Shown here piece by piece: positions 5,850 to 11,496 of a stretch of DNA of 11,496 nucleotides. Made by a program: the position numbers and the translations under genes. The DNA is from Methanoregulaceae archaeon (lineage in GTDB: Archaea > Halobacteriota > Methanomicrobia > Methanomicrobiales > Methanospirillaceae). How positions within the stretch are numbered: the stretch's first letter is position 1; each line of letters opens with the position of its first letter. The notes under the pieces were generated by a model that made no database searches, had not been told where the DNA came from, and saw only the letters and a list, made by a program, of their open reading frames with translations. The DNA lies in the NCBI GenBank assembly GCA_019695435.1, contig JACTVF010000051.1:1-11496 (forward strand), written 5' to 3'.

Positions 5850-6602
5850 ATGCTCACCTTTATCGGCATTGGCCTCTACGACAAGCGGGACATCTCAGAG
5901 AAAGGACTTCGTCTTATCAGGAACTCGGAATACGTCTTTCTTGAAGGATATACATCCCGGCTCATGGGAGCAACCAAAGATGAACTCGAAGCATACTACC
6001 AGAAACCCGTCAGGCTGCTCATGCGTGCTGACGTTGAGCAGCACCCGGATGAACTGCTCGACTGCGCTCTCCACGGAAACACGGTCTTTCTCTGCGCCGG
6101 AGACCCGATGGTCTCGACCACCCACGCGGATATCCGGATCCGTGCAGCAGACCGGGGCATCCCGACCGCTATCATCCACGGAGCCTCGATTGTAAGTGCG
6201 GTCTGCGGGCTCTCGGGGCTCCAGAACTACCGGTTCGGCAAGTCCTGCTCGGTACCGTTCCCGCAGGCTCACTGGTCTCCGACATCGCCCCTGGATGTGA
6301 TCGTTGAGAACCGGAACCTACGCCTGCATACGCTTGTGTATCTTGACATCCAAGATGAGCGGTATATGACAGTGAACGAAGCGGTCGGCCTGCTTGAAGG
6401 GATGGCACGCAAAAAACAGGTGACGATACCGCTCTACGTCGGCATCGCCCGGGCCGGATCCGATGCGCCGGTCGTACGGGCCGGTACTGCCGAAGTACTC
6501 CGTTCCGTGGACTTCGGCCCCCCGCTCCACGTGCTTGTCGTCCCCGGGGATCTCCATGACATGGAGAGAATGTATCTCGCGAGGTTTGCCAGCCTATGCT
6601 GA
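5850..6602 (+). CDS. dphB: Diphthine synthase
   Basis: DphB (Dph5) methylates the modified histidine of archaeal translation elongation factor 2 with S-adenosylmethionine during diphthamide synthesis. The 250-residue length is normal for the archaeal enzyme. The N-terminal GIGLYD (6-11) starts the tetrapyrrole-methylase-like fold, AGDPM (83-87) is the SAM-pocket signature, and HGASIVSA (110-117) and the following [12 protein letters not shown] are typical of the family. The C-terminal half contains LVYLDIQ, the MTVNEA helix and [14 protein letters not shown], as expected. The first ATG gives the exact family N-terminus. It overlaps the DUF357 gene by 7 nt, so the two are probably co-translated. 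Residues diagnostic of the family are intact and nothing suggests loss of function. Confidence 0.95.
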   Translation: MLTFIGIGLYDKRDISEKGLRLIRNSEYVFLEGYTSRLMGATKDELEAYYQKPVRLLMRADVEQHPDELLDCALHGNTVFLCAGDPMVSTTHADIRIRAADRGIPTAIIHGASIVSAVCGLSGLQNYRFGKSCSVPFPQAHWSPTSPLDVIVENRNLRLHTLVYLDIQDERYMTVNEAVGLLEGMARKKQVTIPLYVGIARAGSDAPVVRAGTAEVLRSVDFGPPLHVLVVPGDLHDMERMYLARFASLC

Positions 6603-7177
6603 TTGCCGCGTGCGGGGATCTTCTCTCCGGTGAACTCGATGCCACGATGATTACCCCGCCGGATGACACTCCGCTTGGGGCACTCGCCGTCACCGTAAAA
6701 GGCATGGCACGTGCCTATGCCGATGATGGTGCAACGTTCTTTGCGGACGGGGATCTGGTCAATGCACTGGCTGCATTCTCTTACGGATCCGGCTGGCTGC
6801 ACTTCGGCCTCGCGTACGGCCTGATTTCCCGTCCGGGAAAAAAACCGGCGGCCTGCCCCTTTGCCGGGCGTGCTGAAATACTCCCCCCCTCTCTAGCGCC
6901 AAAACTTGACGAGAAAACACGGAGATATGCCCGGCTGCTCGATACCGCGTGCGCCTCGGTGGTCTCTGCCCCTGAACCTGAAACGGCAGGAGGCATGTTT
7001 GCCCGGCGCGTTATACTGATCGGCGCCTTCTATGCGCGGGGCGGGCATGACATCCTTATCGCGGGTGCAGAGGAAGAGGCCCTCGCTCGTTTCAGCTACG
7101 GGCACGGGTGGCTGGACGCCGGGGTACGGGCCGGGCTGCTTGTGCTCACCGGTAACCGGGAGATCTTTACAATCTGA
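6596..7177 (+). CDS. Tandem DUF357 protein
   Basis: The 193-residue product contains the DUF357 signature twice: [20 protein letters not shown] (57-76) and [20 protein letters not shown] (162-181), about 105 residues apart. Each is preceded by a helix with an aromatic-rich pattern ([11 protein letters not shown] and [11 protein letters not shown]). DUF357 is an archaeal helical domain, usually a single copy of roughly 80-90 residues, with no established function. The second copy keeps the classic GWLDAGVR form; the first has GWLHFGLA and is more diverged, which suggests an internal duplication followed by specialisation. It overlaps dphB by 7 nt, with GAGGT at 6581-6585 as a likely ribosome-binding site. 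The family is recognised with good confidence; the role is unknown. Confidence 0.8.
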   Translation: MLIAACGDLLSGELDATMITPPDDTPLGALAVTVKGMARAYADDGATFFADGDLVNALAAFSYGSGWLHFGLAYGLISRPGKKPAACPFAGRAEILPPSLAPKLDEKTRRYARLLDTACASVVSAPEPETAGGMFARRVILIGAFYARGGHDILIAGAEEEALARFSYGHGWLDAGVRAGLLVLTGNREIFTI

Positions 7178-7218
7178 AAAAGGATGACAAGAGAGAGGCG
7201 TTACTTTAATAAAAAGTG

Positions 7219-7271
7219 TTTATACTATGCCTCATAACCTTTTAGGGTAAAACAGGCAGGCTGCGCCTGCC
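7219..7271 (+). promoter_or_regulatory. TATA box and leader hairpin of the UPF0104 gene
   Basis: TTTATACT (7219-7226) is a TATA box predicting transcription start near 7248. The leader then contains a perfect 7-bp hairpin, GGCAGGC (7255-7261) and GCCTGCC (7265-7271), with a TGC loop, followed by GGGGATGGT as a possible ribosome-binding site before ATG 7284. The hairpin would sit almost at the mRNA 5' end, where it could affect stability or translation. No ligand-binding motif is recognisable. Confidence 0.55.
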
Positions 7272-7283
7272 GGGGATGGTACC

Positions 7284-8300
7284 ATGGAGGGATCGCAAAA
7301 GAAATGGTTGTATATTTCCATCGGGTTCTCCCTCGCGGTACTGATAGTCATCCTGTACCTGACCATCAATGCGAACACGATCCAGTACCTCAAAAAGATC
7401 AACCCCTGGTTTCTGGGGCTGGCATTTCTCACCCATATCATGACGATGTGCTTCTGGGCGATGCGGGTCAAGAAGATGTCCGGGTCGCTTGGCTACCCGA
7501 TAAAGTTCTTCTATTCCTTAAATCTCGTTTTTGCAAACCTGCTTGCCGCCGCAGTCACCCCTGCACAGGCCGGCGGCGAACCGGTCCGGATACACGAGCT
7601 GTACAAAGCGAAGGTACCGCTCGGCGACGCAACGGCGATTGTTATCATGGAGCGGGTGCTGGATGGTATCGCCCTTGCCTGTCTTGCGGCGTTTGCGATG
7701 TTTGCCCTCACCGATCAGTGGAAGAGTCTCGGGGCAATCTCAGATATCATGGTCTACATTACATGGATCTTCGTCGCCGGGTGCCTCTTCCTCTTCTACC
7801 TTGCCATCCGGAGACCCGACGTAATGAAGCGGCTGGCAGACCGGGCCGCTCGCTTTTTTGCCCGCAAATGGGAACCGGCACGGGTCACGGAACTGCTCGA
7901 ACGCATCGAGAAAGAGATCGCAAACTTCCATTCTGCCGTGCTCAGATTCGTCAGGACGGCAAAATCCGGCCTTGCCTGGGGGATGGTCTTTACCCTGCTC
8001 TACTGGGTCTCGGAGATCGTGACCGCCTCCCTGATCCTCATGGGCCTCGGGCAGCCGCCACTCTTCTTTGAGTCGTTTGTTATCCAGCTCATCCTTGCTA
8101 TCCTGATGATGCTGCCCTTGACACCGGGCAGTTCCGGCATCGCCGAGGTCGGGGCAACCACCATGTATGCCCTTTTTATTCCCGCGGCGATCGTCGGGGT
8201 GTTCGTGGTCATATGGCGGATCGTGCTGTACTACTTCAATATCGCCCTTGGGATCGTTTCCAGCATTATCATCGTCAAGCGTGAAGCGGGCAACCCATAA
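7284..8300 (+). CDS. UPF0104/LPG-synthase-transmembrane family integral membrane protein
   Basis: The 338-residue protein has about eight hydrophobic segments. The first (about 8-29, ISIGFSLAVLIVILYLTI) and second (about 42-62) are clear, and further ones lie between 120 and the C-terminus. The family hallmark is present: PAQAGGEPVR (93-102), followed by an IVIMERVLDG motif, as in the flippase-like transmembrane domain of MprF and in archaeal AglD-type proteins. A second conserved stretch, LTPGSSGIAEVG, lies in the C-terminal third. It has no fused soluble aminoacyl- or glycosyltransferase domain, so it is a stand-alone transporter or flippase-like protein of the cytoplasmic membrane; the substrate cannot be told from sequence. 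It has its own promoter. A connection with the polyprenyl-carrier genes upstream is possible but speculative. Confidence 0.85.
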   Translation: MEGSQKKWLYISIGFSLAVLIVILYLTINANTIQYLKKINPWFLGLAFLTHIMTMCFWAMRVKKMSGSLGYPIKFFYSLNLVFANLLAAAVTPAQAGGEPVRIHELYKAKVPLGDATAIVIMERVLDGIALACLAAFAMFALTDQWKSLGAISDIMVYITWIFVAGCLFLFYLAIRRPDVMKRLADRAARFFARKWEPARVTELLERIEKEIANFHSAVLRFVRTAKSGLAWGMVFTLLYWVSEIVTASLILMGLGQPPLFFESFVIQLILAILMMLPLTPGSSGIAEVGATTMYALFIPAAIVGVFVVIWRIVLYYFNIALGIVSSIIIVKREAGNP

Positions 8301-8333
8301 CGGCCCGGCACCCTTGCGTTTGCAAACCTCAAC

Positions 8334-8343
8334 TCTTATCATA
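8334..8343 (+). promoter_or_regulatory. Weak TATA-like element of the DUF151 gene
   Basis: CTTATCATAC lies about 32 nt before ATG 8371, the same spacing seen at the 3914 gene, and would give a nearly leaderless mRNA. The match to consensus is modest. An earlier ATG at 8354 is out of frame and would lie upstream of the predicted transcription start. Confidence 0.35.
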
Positions 8344-8370
8344 CAGCAGGGTAATGTCTCCTGAACGGAC

Positions 8371-8820
8371 ATGCTGCAGGTCAGGTGCGAAGTCAGGGGC
8401 GTTTTTGTGGCCATAAACGACACGGCGACCGTACCGGTAGTGGTGCTGACCGACGGTGCCGGGCGCCTGCTGCCGATCTTTGTCGGACTCTGGGAAGCGG
8501 TCTCCATCAACAGTGCACAGAATAAGGAAGTGCCGCCCCGCCCGTTTACGCACGACCTGTTTCTGGATCTCATGGAACGGTTCTCGATCACCCTCCGTCA
8601 CCTCCAGATCGACAGTGTCGAAGAGGGAATCTATTATGCGCAGCTCATCCTTCTATCGGACGGCCGTGAGGAATGTCTCGACTGCCGCCCGAGCGACGGA
8701 ATCGCCGTTGCCCTGCGCGCCGGCGCACCAATCTTTGTCGATGAAGGACTGCTTGCCGCTGCAGAGCTGGAGGGAAGTATCCCCGAAATGGTCGATCTCT
8801 CCACGTTCCTGCAGAAATAG
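8371..8820 (+). CDS. Bifunctional nuclease family protein (DUF151)
   Basis: The 149-residue product matches the DUF151 family. Conserved parts visible here are VVVLTDGAGRLLPIFVG (about 24-40), the HDLF segment near 61, and the core CRPSDGIAVALRAGAPIFV (105-123). Family members are small single-domain proteins; some have been described as having both DNase and RNase activity, and the plant relative BBD1 gave the family its name. Whether this archaeal member is a nuclease is inference. The length is typical and no residues in the core look lost. It is separated from the UPF0104 gene by 70 bp with a weak promoter, so it may be a single-gene unit. It ends convergent to hisE with a 30-bp gap. Confidence 0.85.
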   Translation: MLQVRCEVRGVFVAINDTATVPVVVLTDGAGRLLPIFVGLWEAVSINSAQNKEVPPRPFTHDLFLDLMERFSITLRHLQIDSVEEGIYYAQLILLSDGREECLDCRPSDGIAVALRAGAPIFVDEGLLAAAELEGSIPEMVDLSTFLQK

Positions 8821-8837
8821 GGGATAATTAAATGCAT

Positions 8838-8868
8838 AAAAAATGAGCGCCTACTTGCGCCGGCGCTC
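8838..8868 (-). terminator. Intrinsic terminator embedded in the end of hisE
   Basis: On the minus strand GAGCGCC (8868-8862) pairs with GGCGCTC (8851-8845) over a 10-nt loop and is followed by A and six T (8843-8838). The stem covers the last hisE codons and its stop codon. This is a textbook hairpin plus U-run, uncommon in archaea, where U-runs alone usually suffice. Confidence 0.6.
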
Positions 8869-9165
8869 AAGCTCGCGGATGACCTCTTCAAGGCCAACGT
8901 CCGCGGCGCGGAGCGCGACCAGCATATGGAAGAAGAGGTCGGCCGCCTCCTCGGTGGTCCGCTCTGGCACACCGTTTTTTACAGCGATGATGAACTCAGT
9001 GGACTCCTCGCCCACCTTCTCGAGCACCCTGTCGATCCCTTTTTTATCCCTCAGCAGCCGGCTCGTGTACGAGCTTTCGCTCGGGTGCGCCGCCCGTTCG
9101 CAGATGGTCTCCCAGAGTTCCCGGATCACCCGGGGATCGACTGGATCGCTTCCCGCTGTACTCAT
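8851..9165 (-). CDS. hisE: Phosphoribosyl-ATP pyrophosphatase
   Basis: HisE hydrolyses phosphoribosyl-ATP to phosphoribosyl-AMP, the second step of histidine biosynthesis. The 104-residue protein has the family core: SYTSRLL, then DKKGIDRVLEKVGEESTEF, with the metal-binding Glu residues of the all-alpha MazG-like fold, followed by EEAADLFFHMLVALRAADV. It is a stand-alone HisE, not fused to HisI. The start is supported by GGAGG about 4 nt upstream of the ATG at 9163-9165. It overlaps the nusA-like gene by 4 nt, so it is translated from the same mRNA. No other histidine gene is in the window, meaning hisE sits apart from any his cluster that may exist. Confidence 0.93.
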   Translation of the reverse strand: MSTAGSDPVDPRVIRELWETICERAAHPSESSYTSRLLRDKKGIDRVLEKVGEESTEFIIAVKNGVPERTTEEAADLFFHMLVALRAADVGLEEVIRELERRRK

Positions 9166-9605
9166 GATTCCTCCTGCGCGAGCAGGACCTCCCCGATCTC
9201 AAGGCCGCAGAAGCGCCGGCAGAGGATGCGCGCTTTCTCGATATTGCAGCCGGCTTTCCCGATCGCGATACCGAGATCGCTCTTCTTGTTCACGAGCACG
9301 TTGACCGGGCCGTCTTCTGCGCCGCGCTCGATCCCCGTCACTTCAGCAGGTTTGAAGATATTTACGATGAATGCCCCGGGCTCTTCGGCATACTCCACCA
9401 TCTCGATGCGCCGGCCCAGTACGTTCTGGAGCCGTTTTATATTGTCACCTTTCTTGCCGATCGCAAGCCCCATGTCGCCCTGCCGGATCACGTAGATCAC
9501 ACGGTCAAACCGGTCGTCGATCACGCAGTCGAGGGCCGTCGACCGGGTGAGAATCCGCAGCTCTTCAATGTACCTTCGCTCCTTAAAACCGATATTGCGC
9601 TCCAT
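9162..9605 (-). CDS. nusA: NusA-like transcription factor (two KH domains)
   Basis: Archaeal NusA is a short protein made of two KH RNA-binding domains, lacking the RNA-polymerase-binding and acidic domains of bacterial NusA. This 147-residue product fits: the first KH loop is GKKG (50-53) within GDMGLAIGKKGDNIKRLQ, and the second is GKAG (116-119) within LGIAIGKAGCNIEKA. The conserved linker EYAEEP and NIFKPAEV match the family. In many archaea nusA lies in the RNA polymerase/ribosomal operon (rpoB-rpoA-nusA-rpsL); here it precedes hisE instead. Either the gene has moved in this lineage or it is a second copy. A possible ribosome-binding site GGAATGAT lies shortly before the ATG at 9603-9605. 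Confidence 0.88.
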   Translation of the reverse strand: MERNIGFKERRYIEELRILTRSTALDCVIDDRFDRVIYVIRQGDMGLAIGKKGDNIKRLQNVLGRRIEMVEYAEEPGAFIVNIFKPAEVTGIERGAEDGPVNVLVNKKSDLGIAIGKAGCNIEKARILCRRFCGLEIGEVLLAQEES

Positions 9606-9653
9606 ATCAAAATCATTCCTATTGTATCCGCAATTTTTCGATATTCGATGCTT

Positions 9654-9694
9654 GGATATATGCTGGTCCGATAGGCCGGATACGTATATGCTGG
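9654..9694 (-). promoter_or_regulatory. nusA-hisE promoter with a 28-bp-spaced direct repeat
   Basis: On the minus strand GCATATATCC (9663-9654) is a TATA box predicting a start near 9633 and a leader of about 28 nt. The 10-mer TATATGCTGG occurs at 9657-9666 and again at 9685-9694 (plus-strand sense), 28 bp apart, so one copy overlaps the TATA box and the other lies upstream. Such an arrangement could be an operator or duplicated promoter. Confidence 0.5.
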
Positions 9695-9735
9695 ATTATG
9701 AAATAGTCACACGCTGCTTGTGTAAAAAAGTTTGG

Positions 9736-9773
9736 AAAAAAAGTCCGGGAACAAGCTGATGTTCAATCAGCTT
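9736..9773 (-). terminator. Hairpin and T-run after the SIMPL gene
   Basis: AAGCTGAT (9753-9760) and ATCAGCTT (9766-9773) form an 8-bp stem over a 5-nt loop that includes the TGA stop. On the minus strand a run of seven T (9742-9736) follows about 10 nt later. The gap makes this less classic than the hisE terminator, but the T-run alone could terminate archaeal transcription. Confidence 0.5.
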
Positions 9774-10495
9774 ATTGTGTAGGTAACGGCTACCTGGGCT
9801 GTGACCGTTATATCCCCGGACTGGATGGGTGTCGGCGCTGCCGCGGATTTCGAACTTGACGCCAGCGTGTCGTAATTACTGTAGACAACAGGTGTGTAGC
9901 CCTGGCTGATATCCGCAGTCTGTGTTCCCGTGATCGTGACGTTAAGGGCTGCCGCAGCTGTATCCGCATCGGATCTCGCGTTTGCGATCGCTTTTGCCAA
10001 CGCCTGGCTCCGGAGCGCCTGCGCCTGTTCATCGGAGAGCATGAACTGGATGGAGTTTACGCTGTTTGCCCCTGCGTTGACGGCAGTATCGATAATCTGG
10101 CCGGTCACATTGGGATCCTTGAGGGTGACCTGGAGAGTGTTTGTCACCTGATAGGTCTTGATCGTGCTCGTAAAGATGCCGTTATTGTCCTGCTGGTAGA
10201 CCGGCGAAATCGAATAGCCGGTTGTCTTCATCTGGTCATGGGGAACACCCGCGGCCGCGAGCGCATCCACGACATTGTTCATCGCAAGCGCATTGTTTGA
10301 CTGCGCGATCTTGACATCTGAATTCTCGGTCTCGACCGCAAAACTGATCTGCACACGGTCGGATGTACCTGTAACCGAGCCGCTGCCGCTGACCTGAAGG
10401 ACATGGTCGTTACCTGAATCCGCTGCTGATACCCAGCCTACCAGTGCCATGGCAAGAACTACCACGGCCAACACAAGAACTGCTGTTCTTCTCAT
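9767..10495 (-). CDS. Secreted SIMPL-domain (DUF541) protein
   Basis: The 242-residue product begins with a typical Sec signal peptide: MRRTAVLVLAVVVLAMALVG, then WVSA and a likely cleavage before AD. The mature part has the SIMPL/DUF541 pattern: VSGSGSVTGTSDRVQISFAV, a helix rich in Asn/Ala, MKTTGYSISPVYQ, LQVTLKD, and the long helix ALRSQALAKAIANARSDADT, ending with ITVTAQVAVTYTI. SIMPL proteins are found outside the cytoplasm in bacteria and archaea (for example BP26 of Brucella, which forms channel-like oligomers), but the function of archaeal members is not established. I chose the ATG at 10493-10495 over a TTG five codons upstream because the former begins exactly at the basic n-region. 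A TTTAATC near 10530-10536 may be its TATA box. Confidence 0.87.
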   Translation of the reverse strand: MRRTAVLVLAVVVLAMALVGWVSAADSGNDHVLQVSGSGSVTGTSDRVQISFAVETENSDVKIAQSNNALAMNNVVDALAAAGVPHDQMKTTGYSISPVYQQDNNGIFTSTIKTYQVTNTLQVTLKDPNVTGQIIDTAVNAGANSVNSIQFMLSDEQAQALRSQALAKAIANARSDADTAAAALNVTITGTQTADISQGYTPVVYSNYDTLASSSKSAAAPTPIQSGDITVTAQVAVTYTIS

Positions 10496-10653
10496 AGTAT
10501 ATCCGGCCAATCATTGGAGATCAGGGAGATTAAAGATTGCTTTGACTGCGAAATTATTCGTAATTATCAGGAAAAAAACGGGGAATACGCCAGGAACTAT
10601 CATAATGACCTGATGATCCCCCAAAGTACATCTGCCTGCAGGGTACACAGTAC

Positions 10654-10660
10654 AGGCGAT
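10654..10660 (+). promoter_or_regulatory. Shine-Dalgarno site of the dehydratase gene
   Basis: AGGCGAT resembles the consensus AGGTGAT and lies 5 nt before ATG 10666, supporting that start. The 150 bp upstream, shared with the divergent SIMPL gene, contain AT-rich stretches (10549-10567 and 10597-10607), but no TATA box is clear for this gene. Confidence 0.5.
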
Positions 10661-10665
10661 AGAGC

Positions 10666-11496
10666 ATGGGATCAACAATCGTCGAGAAGATCTTCTCACG
10701 GAAATGCGGCAGCGATATCAGGGCAGGCGAAGTAGTCATGACGCCCATTGACGGCGCCATGATCCACGATATTACCGGCCCGCTTGCCATCCAGAAGTTC
10801 TCCGAGATGGGGGGAGAACACGTCTTCGATCCGAAACATGTCATCATGCTCTTCGACCACCAGATACCGGCTGATTCCCTGGAAGCGGCAAAAATCCATC
10901 AGTACATGCGCAAATTTGCCGCAGAGCAGGGCATCTATAACTACGATATCAACGAAGGGGTCTGCCACCAGGTGGTTCTGGAGAAGGGACGCGCGGCACC
11001 CGGCGAGATCGTTGTCGGTGCCGATTCCCATACCTGCATGTACGGTGCGGTCGGGGCGTTTGCGACCGGCATCGGTTCTACCGACATGGGTTTTGCATTG
11101 AAGTTCGGCGCCCTCTATTTCAAGGTGCCGGAAACGATCCGGGCCGAGGTGTCGGGAAAATTCCAGAAACGTGTCGGGGCAAAGGACCTGATCCTCGCGA
11201 TTGCGGCCGATATCGGGGCCGATGGCGCGACCTACAAGGCAATCGAGTTTGCCGGGAAAACCATCGAAAAACTGGATATGGCTGGACGGATGACCTGCTG
11301 CAACATGGCAATCGAGATGGGTGCGAAAGCCGGCATCGTCCCACCGGACAAAGTCACCTGGGCGTATATGAAAGGCCGTCGGAAGATGAAGCCGTTTGAC
11401 CTTGCAAGCGACGTTGACGCGAAGTTTGCAGAGAAGCGGACGTATGACGTCTCGGATCTTGAGCCACAGGTTGCCATTCCTCATAATGTTGATACA
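10666..11496 (+). CDS. Homoaconitase / 3-isopropylmalate dehydratase large subunit (HacA/LeuC family), 3' end outside window
   Basis: The first 277 codons of an aconitase-superfamily large subunit are present and open to the window edge (full proteins are about 420 residues). Visible signatures are MGSTIVEKIFSRKCG at the N-terminus, MIHDITGP, FDHQIP with Asp64-His65, GVCHQV, VVGADSHTC (His122), FATGIGSTDMGFAL, GATYKAIEF and CCNMAIEMGAKAGI. The three Fe-S cluster cysteines of this family lie further downstream and are not all in view. Methanogens have two close paralogues: LeuC for leucine/isoleucine synthesis, and HacA for the 2-oxosuberate chain in coenzyme B synthesis. Distinguishing them from this half is unsafe. 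The small subunit gene is expected outside the window. Confidence 0.88.
   Translation, partial: MGSTIVEKIFSRKCGSDIRAGEVVMTPIDGAMIHDITGPLAIQKFSEMGGEHVFDPKHVIMLFDHQIPADSLEAAKIHQYMRKFAAEQGIYNYDINEGVCHQVVLEKGRAAPGEIVVGADSHTCMYGAVGAFATGIGSTDMGFALKFGALYFKVPETIRAEVSGKFQKRVGAKDLILAIAADIGADGATYKAIEFAGKTIEKLDMAGRMTCCNMAIEMGAKAGIVPPDKVTWAYMKGRRKMKPFDLASDVDAKFAEKRTYDVSDLEPQVAIPHNVDT

Noticed and set aside
7740..8591. 283-codon minus-strand frame crossing the UPF0104 and DUF151 genes
   Set aside because: It spans the ends of two well-supported genes and an intergenic promoter, and its residues are charged low-complexity without a family pattern.
8926..9495. 189-codon plus-strand frame opposite hisE and nusA
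   Set aside because: It is antisense to two clearly recognised genes, and its Ser/Arg/Pro-rich composition is typical of a shadow frame.
10625..10654. Repeated AGTACA (10625-10630 and 10649-10654) around CCTGCAGG as an operator
   Set aside because: Six-base repeats of this kind are expected by chance, and there is no clear promoter for the downstream gene to relate them to.
10696..11484. 262-codon minus-strand frame opposite the dehydratase
   Set aside because: The plus strand shows uninterrupted aconitase-family motifs. The minus frame is rich in Arg, His and Asp with no domain pattern.
1..11496. CRISPR array, insertion sequence or prophage
   Set aside because: No regularly spaced repeats, transposase, integrase or terminal inverted repeats were seen; the D5-like winged helix is the only mobile-element hint.

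Overview
The window looks like chromosomal DNA of a methanogenic euryarchaeon, most likely of the order Methanomicrobiales (for example a Methanoregula or Methanosphaerula relative). The evidence is a diphthine synthase beside a DUF357 gene, an archaeal NusA-like KH protein, KaiC-like and COG2229 GTPase genes, an archaeal cis-prenyltransferase, a homoaconitase/isopropylmalate dehydratase large subunit, TATA-type promoters with very short leaders, and moderately high G+C. The order is inferred from gene style; no species can be named from sequence alone.

Layout. Bases 1-188 hold the 5' end of an unrecognised minus-strand gene. Bases 189-563 carry no convincing gene but contain several strong inverted repeats. 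A plus-strand pair follows: a COG2108 radical SAM protein (564-1595) overlapping uppS (1592-2359) by 4 nt. Next is a separately promoted protein with an antitoxin/RHH-like N-terminus and a D5-primase-like winged helix (2449-3120). Convergent to it is a degenerate second cis-prenyltransferase (3127-3768, minus). A TATA box at 3879-3886 then drives two overlapping genes (3914-5781) for RecA/KaiC-fold proteins that have lost the Walker A lysine; the second is fused to an intact Ras-like GTPase. After a hairpin terminator come dphB and an overlapping tandem-DUF357 gene (5850-7177), a UPF0104 membrane protein (7284-8300) and a DUF151 nuclease-like gene (8371-8820). On the minus strand, a nusA-like gene overlaps hisE (9605 to 8851), and a secreted SIMPL-domain protein follows (10495-9767). 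The right edge holds the first 277 codons of a HacA/LeuC-type dehydratase on the plus strand.

How the parts may work together. The two cis-prenyltransferase genes look complementary. UppS keeps the catalytic Asp but lacks the C-terminal RxG motif; the paralogue has lost the catalytic Asp and a substrate-binding Arg but ends in RFGK. That is the arrangement of heteromeric cis-prenyltransferases that make glycosyl-carrier polyprenyl phosphates. The KaiC-like/GTPase pair looks like a small signalling or positioning module in which the RecA folds have become scaffolds and only the GTPase can bind nucleotide. The remaining genes are housekeeping: diphthamide formation, histidine and coenzyme B/leucine biosynthesis, and transcription factor NusA. 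No mobile element, CRISPR array, tRNA or rRNA was found.
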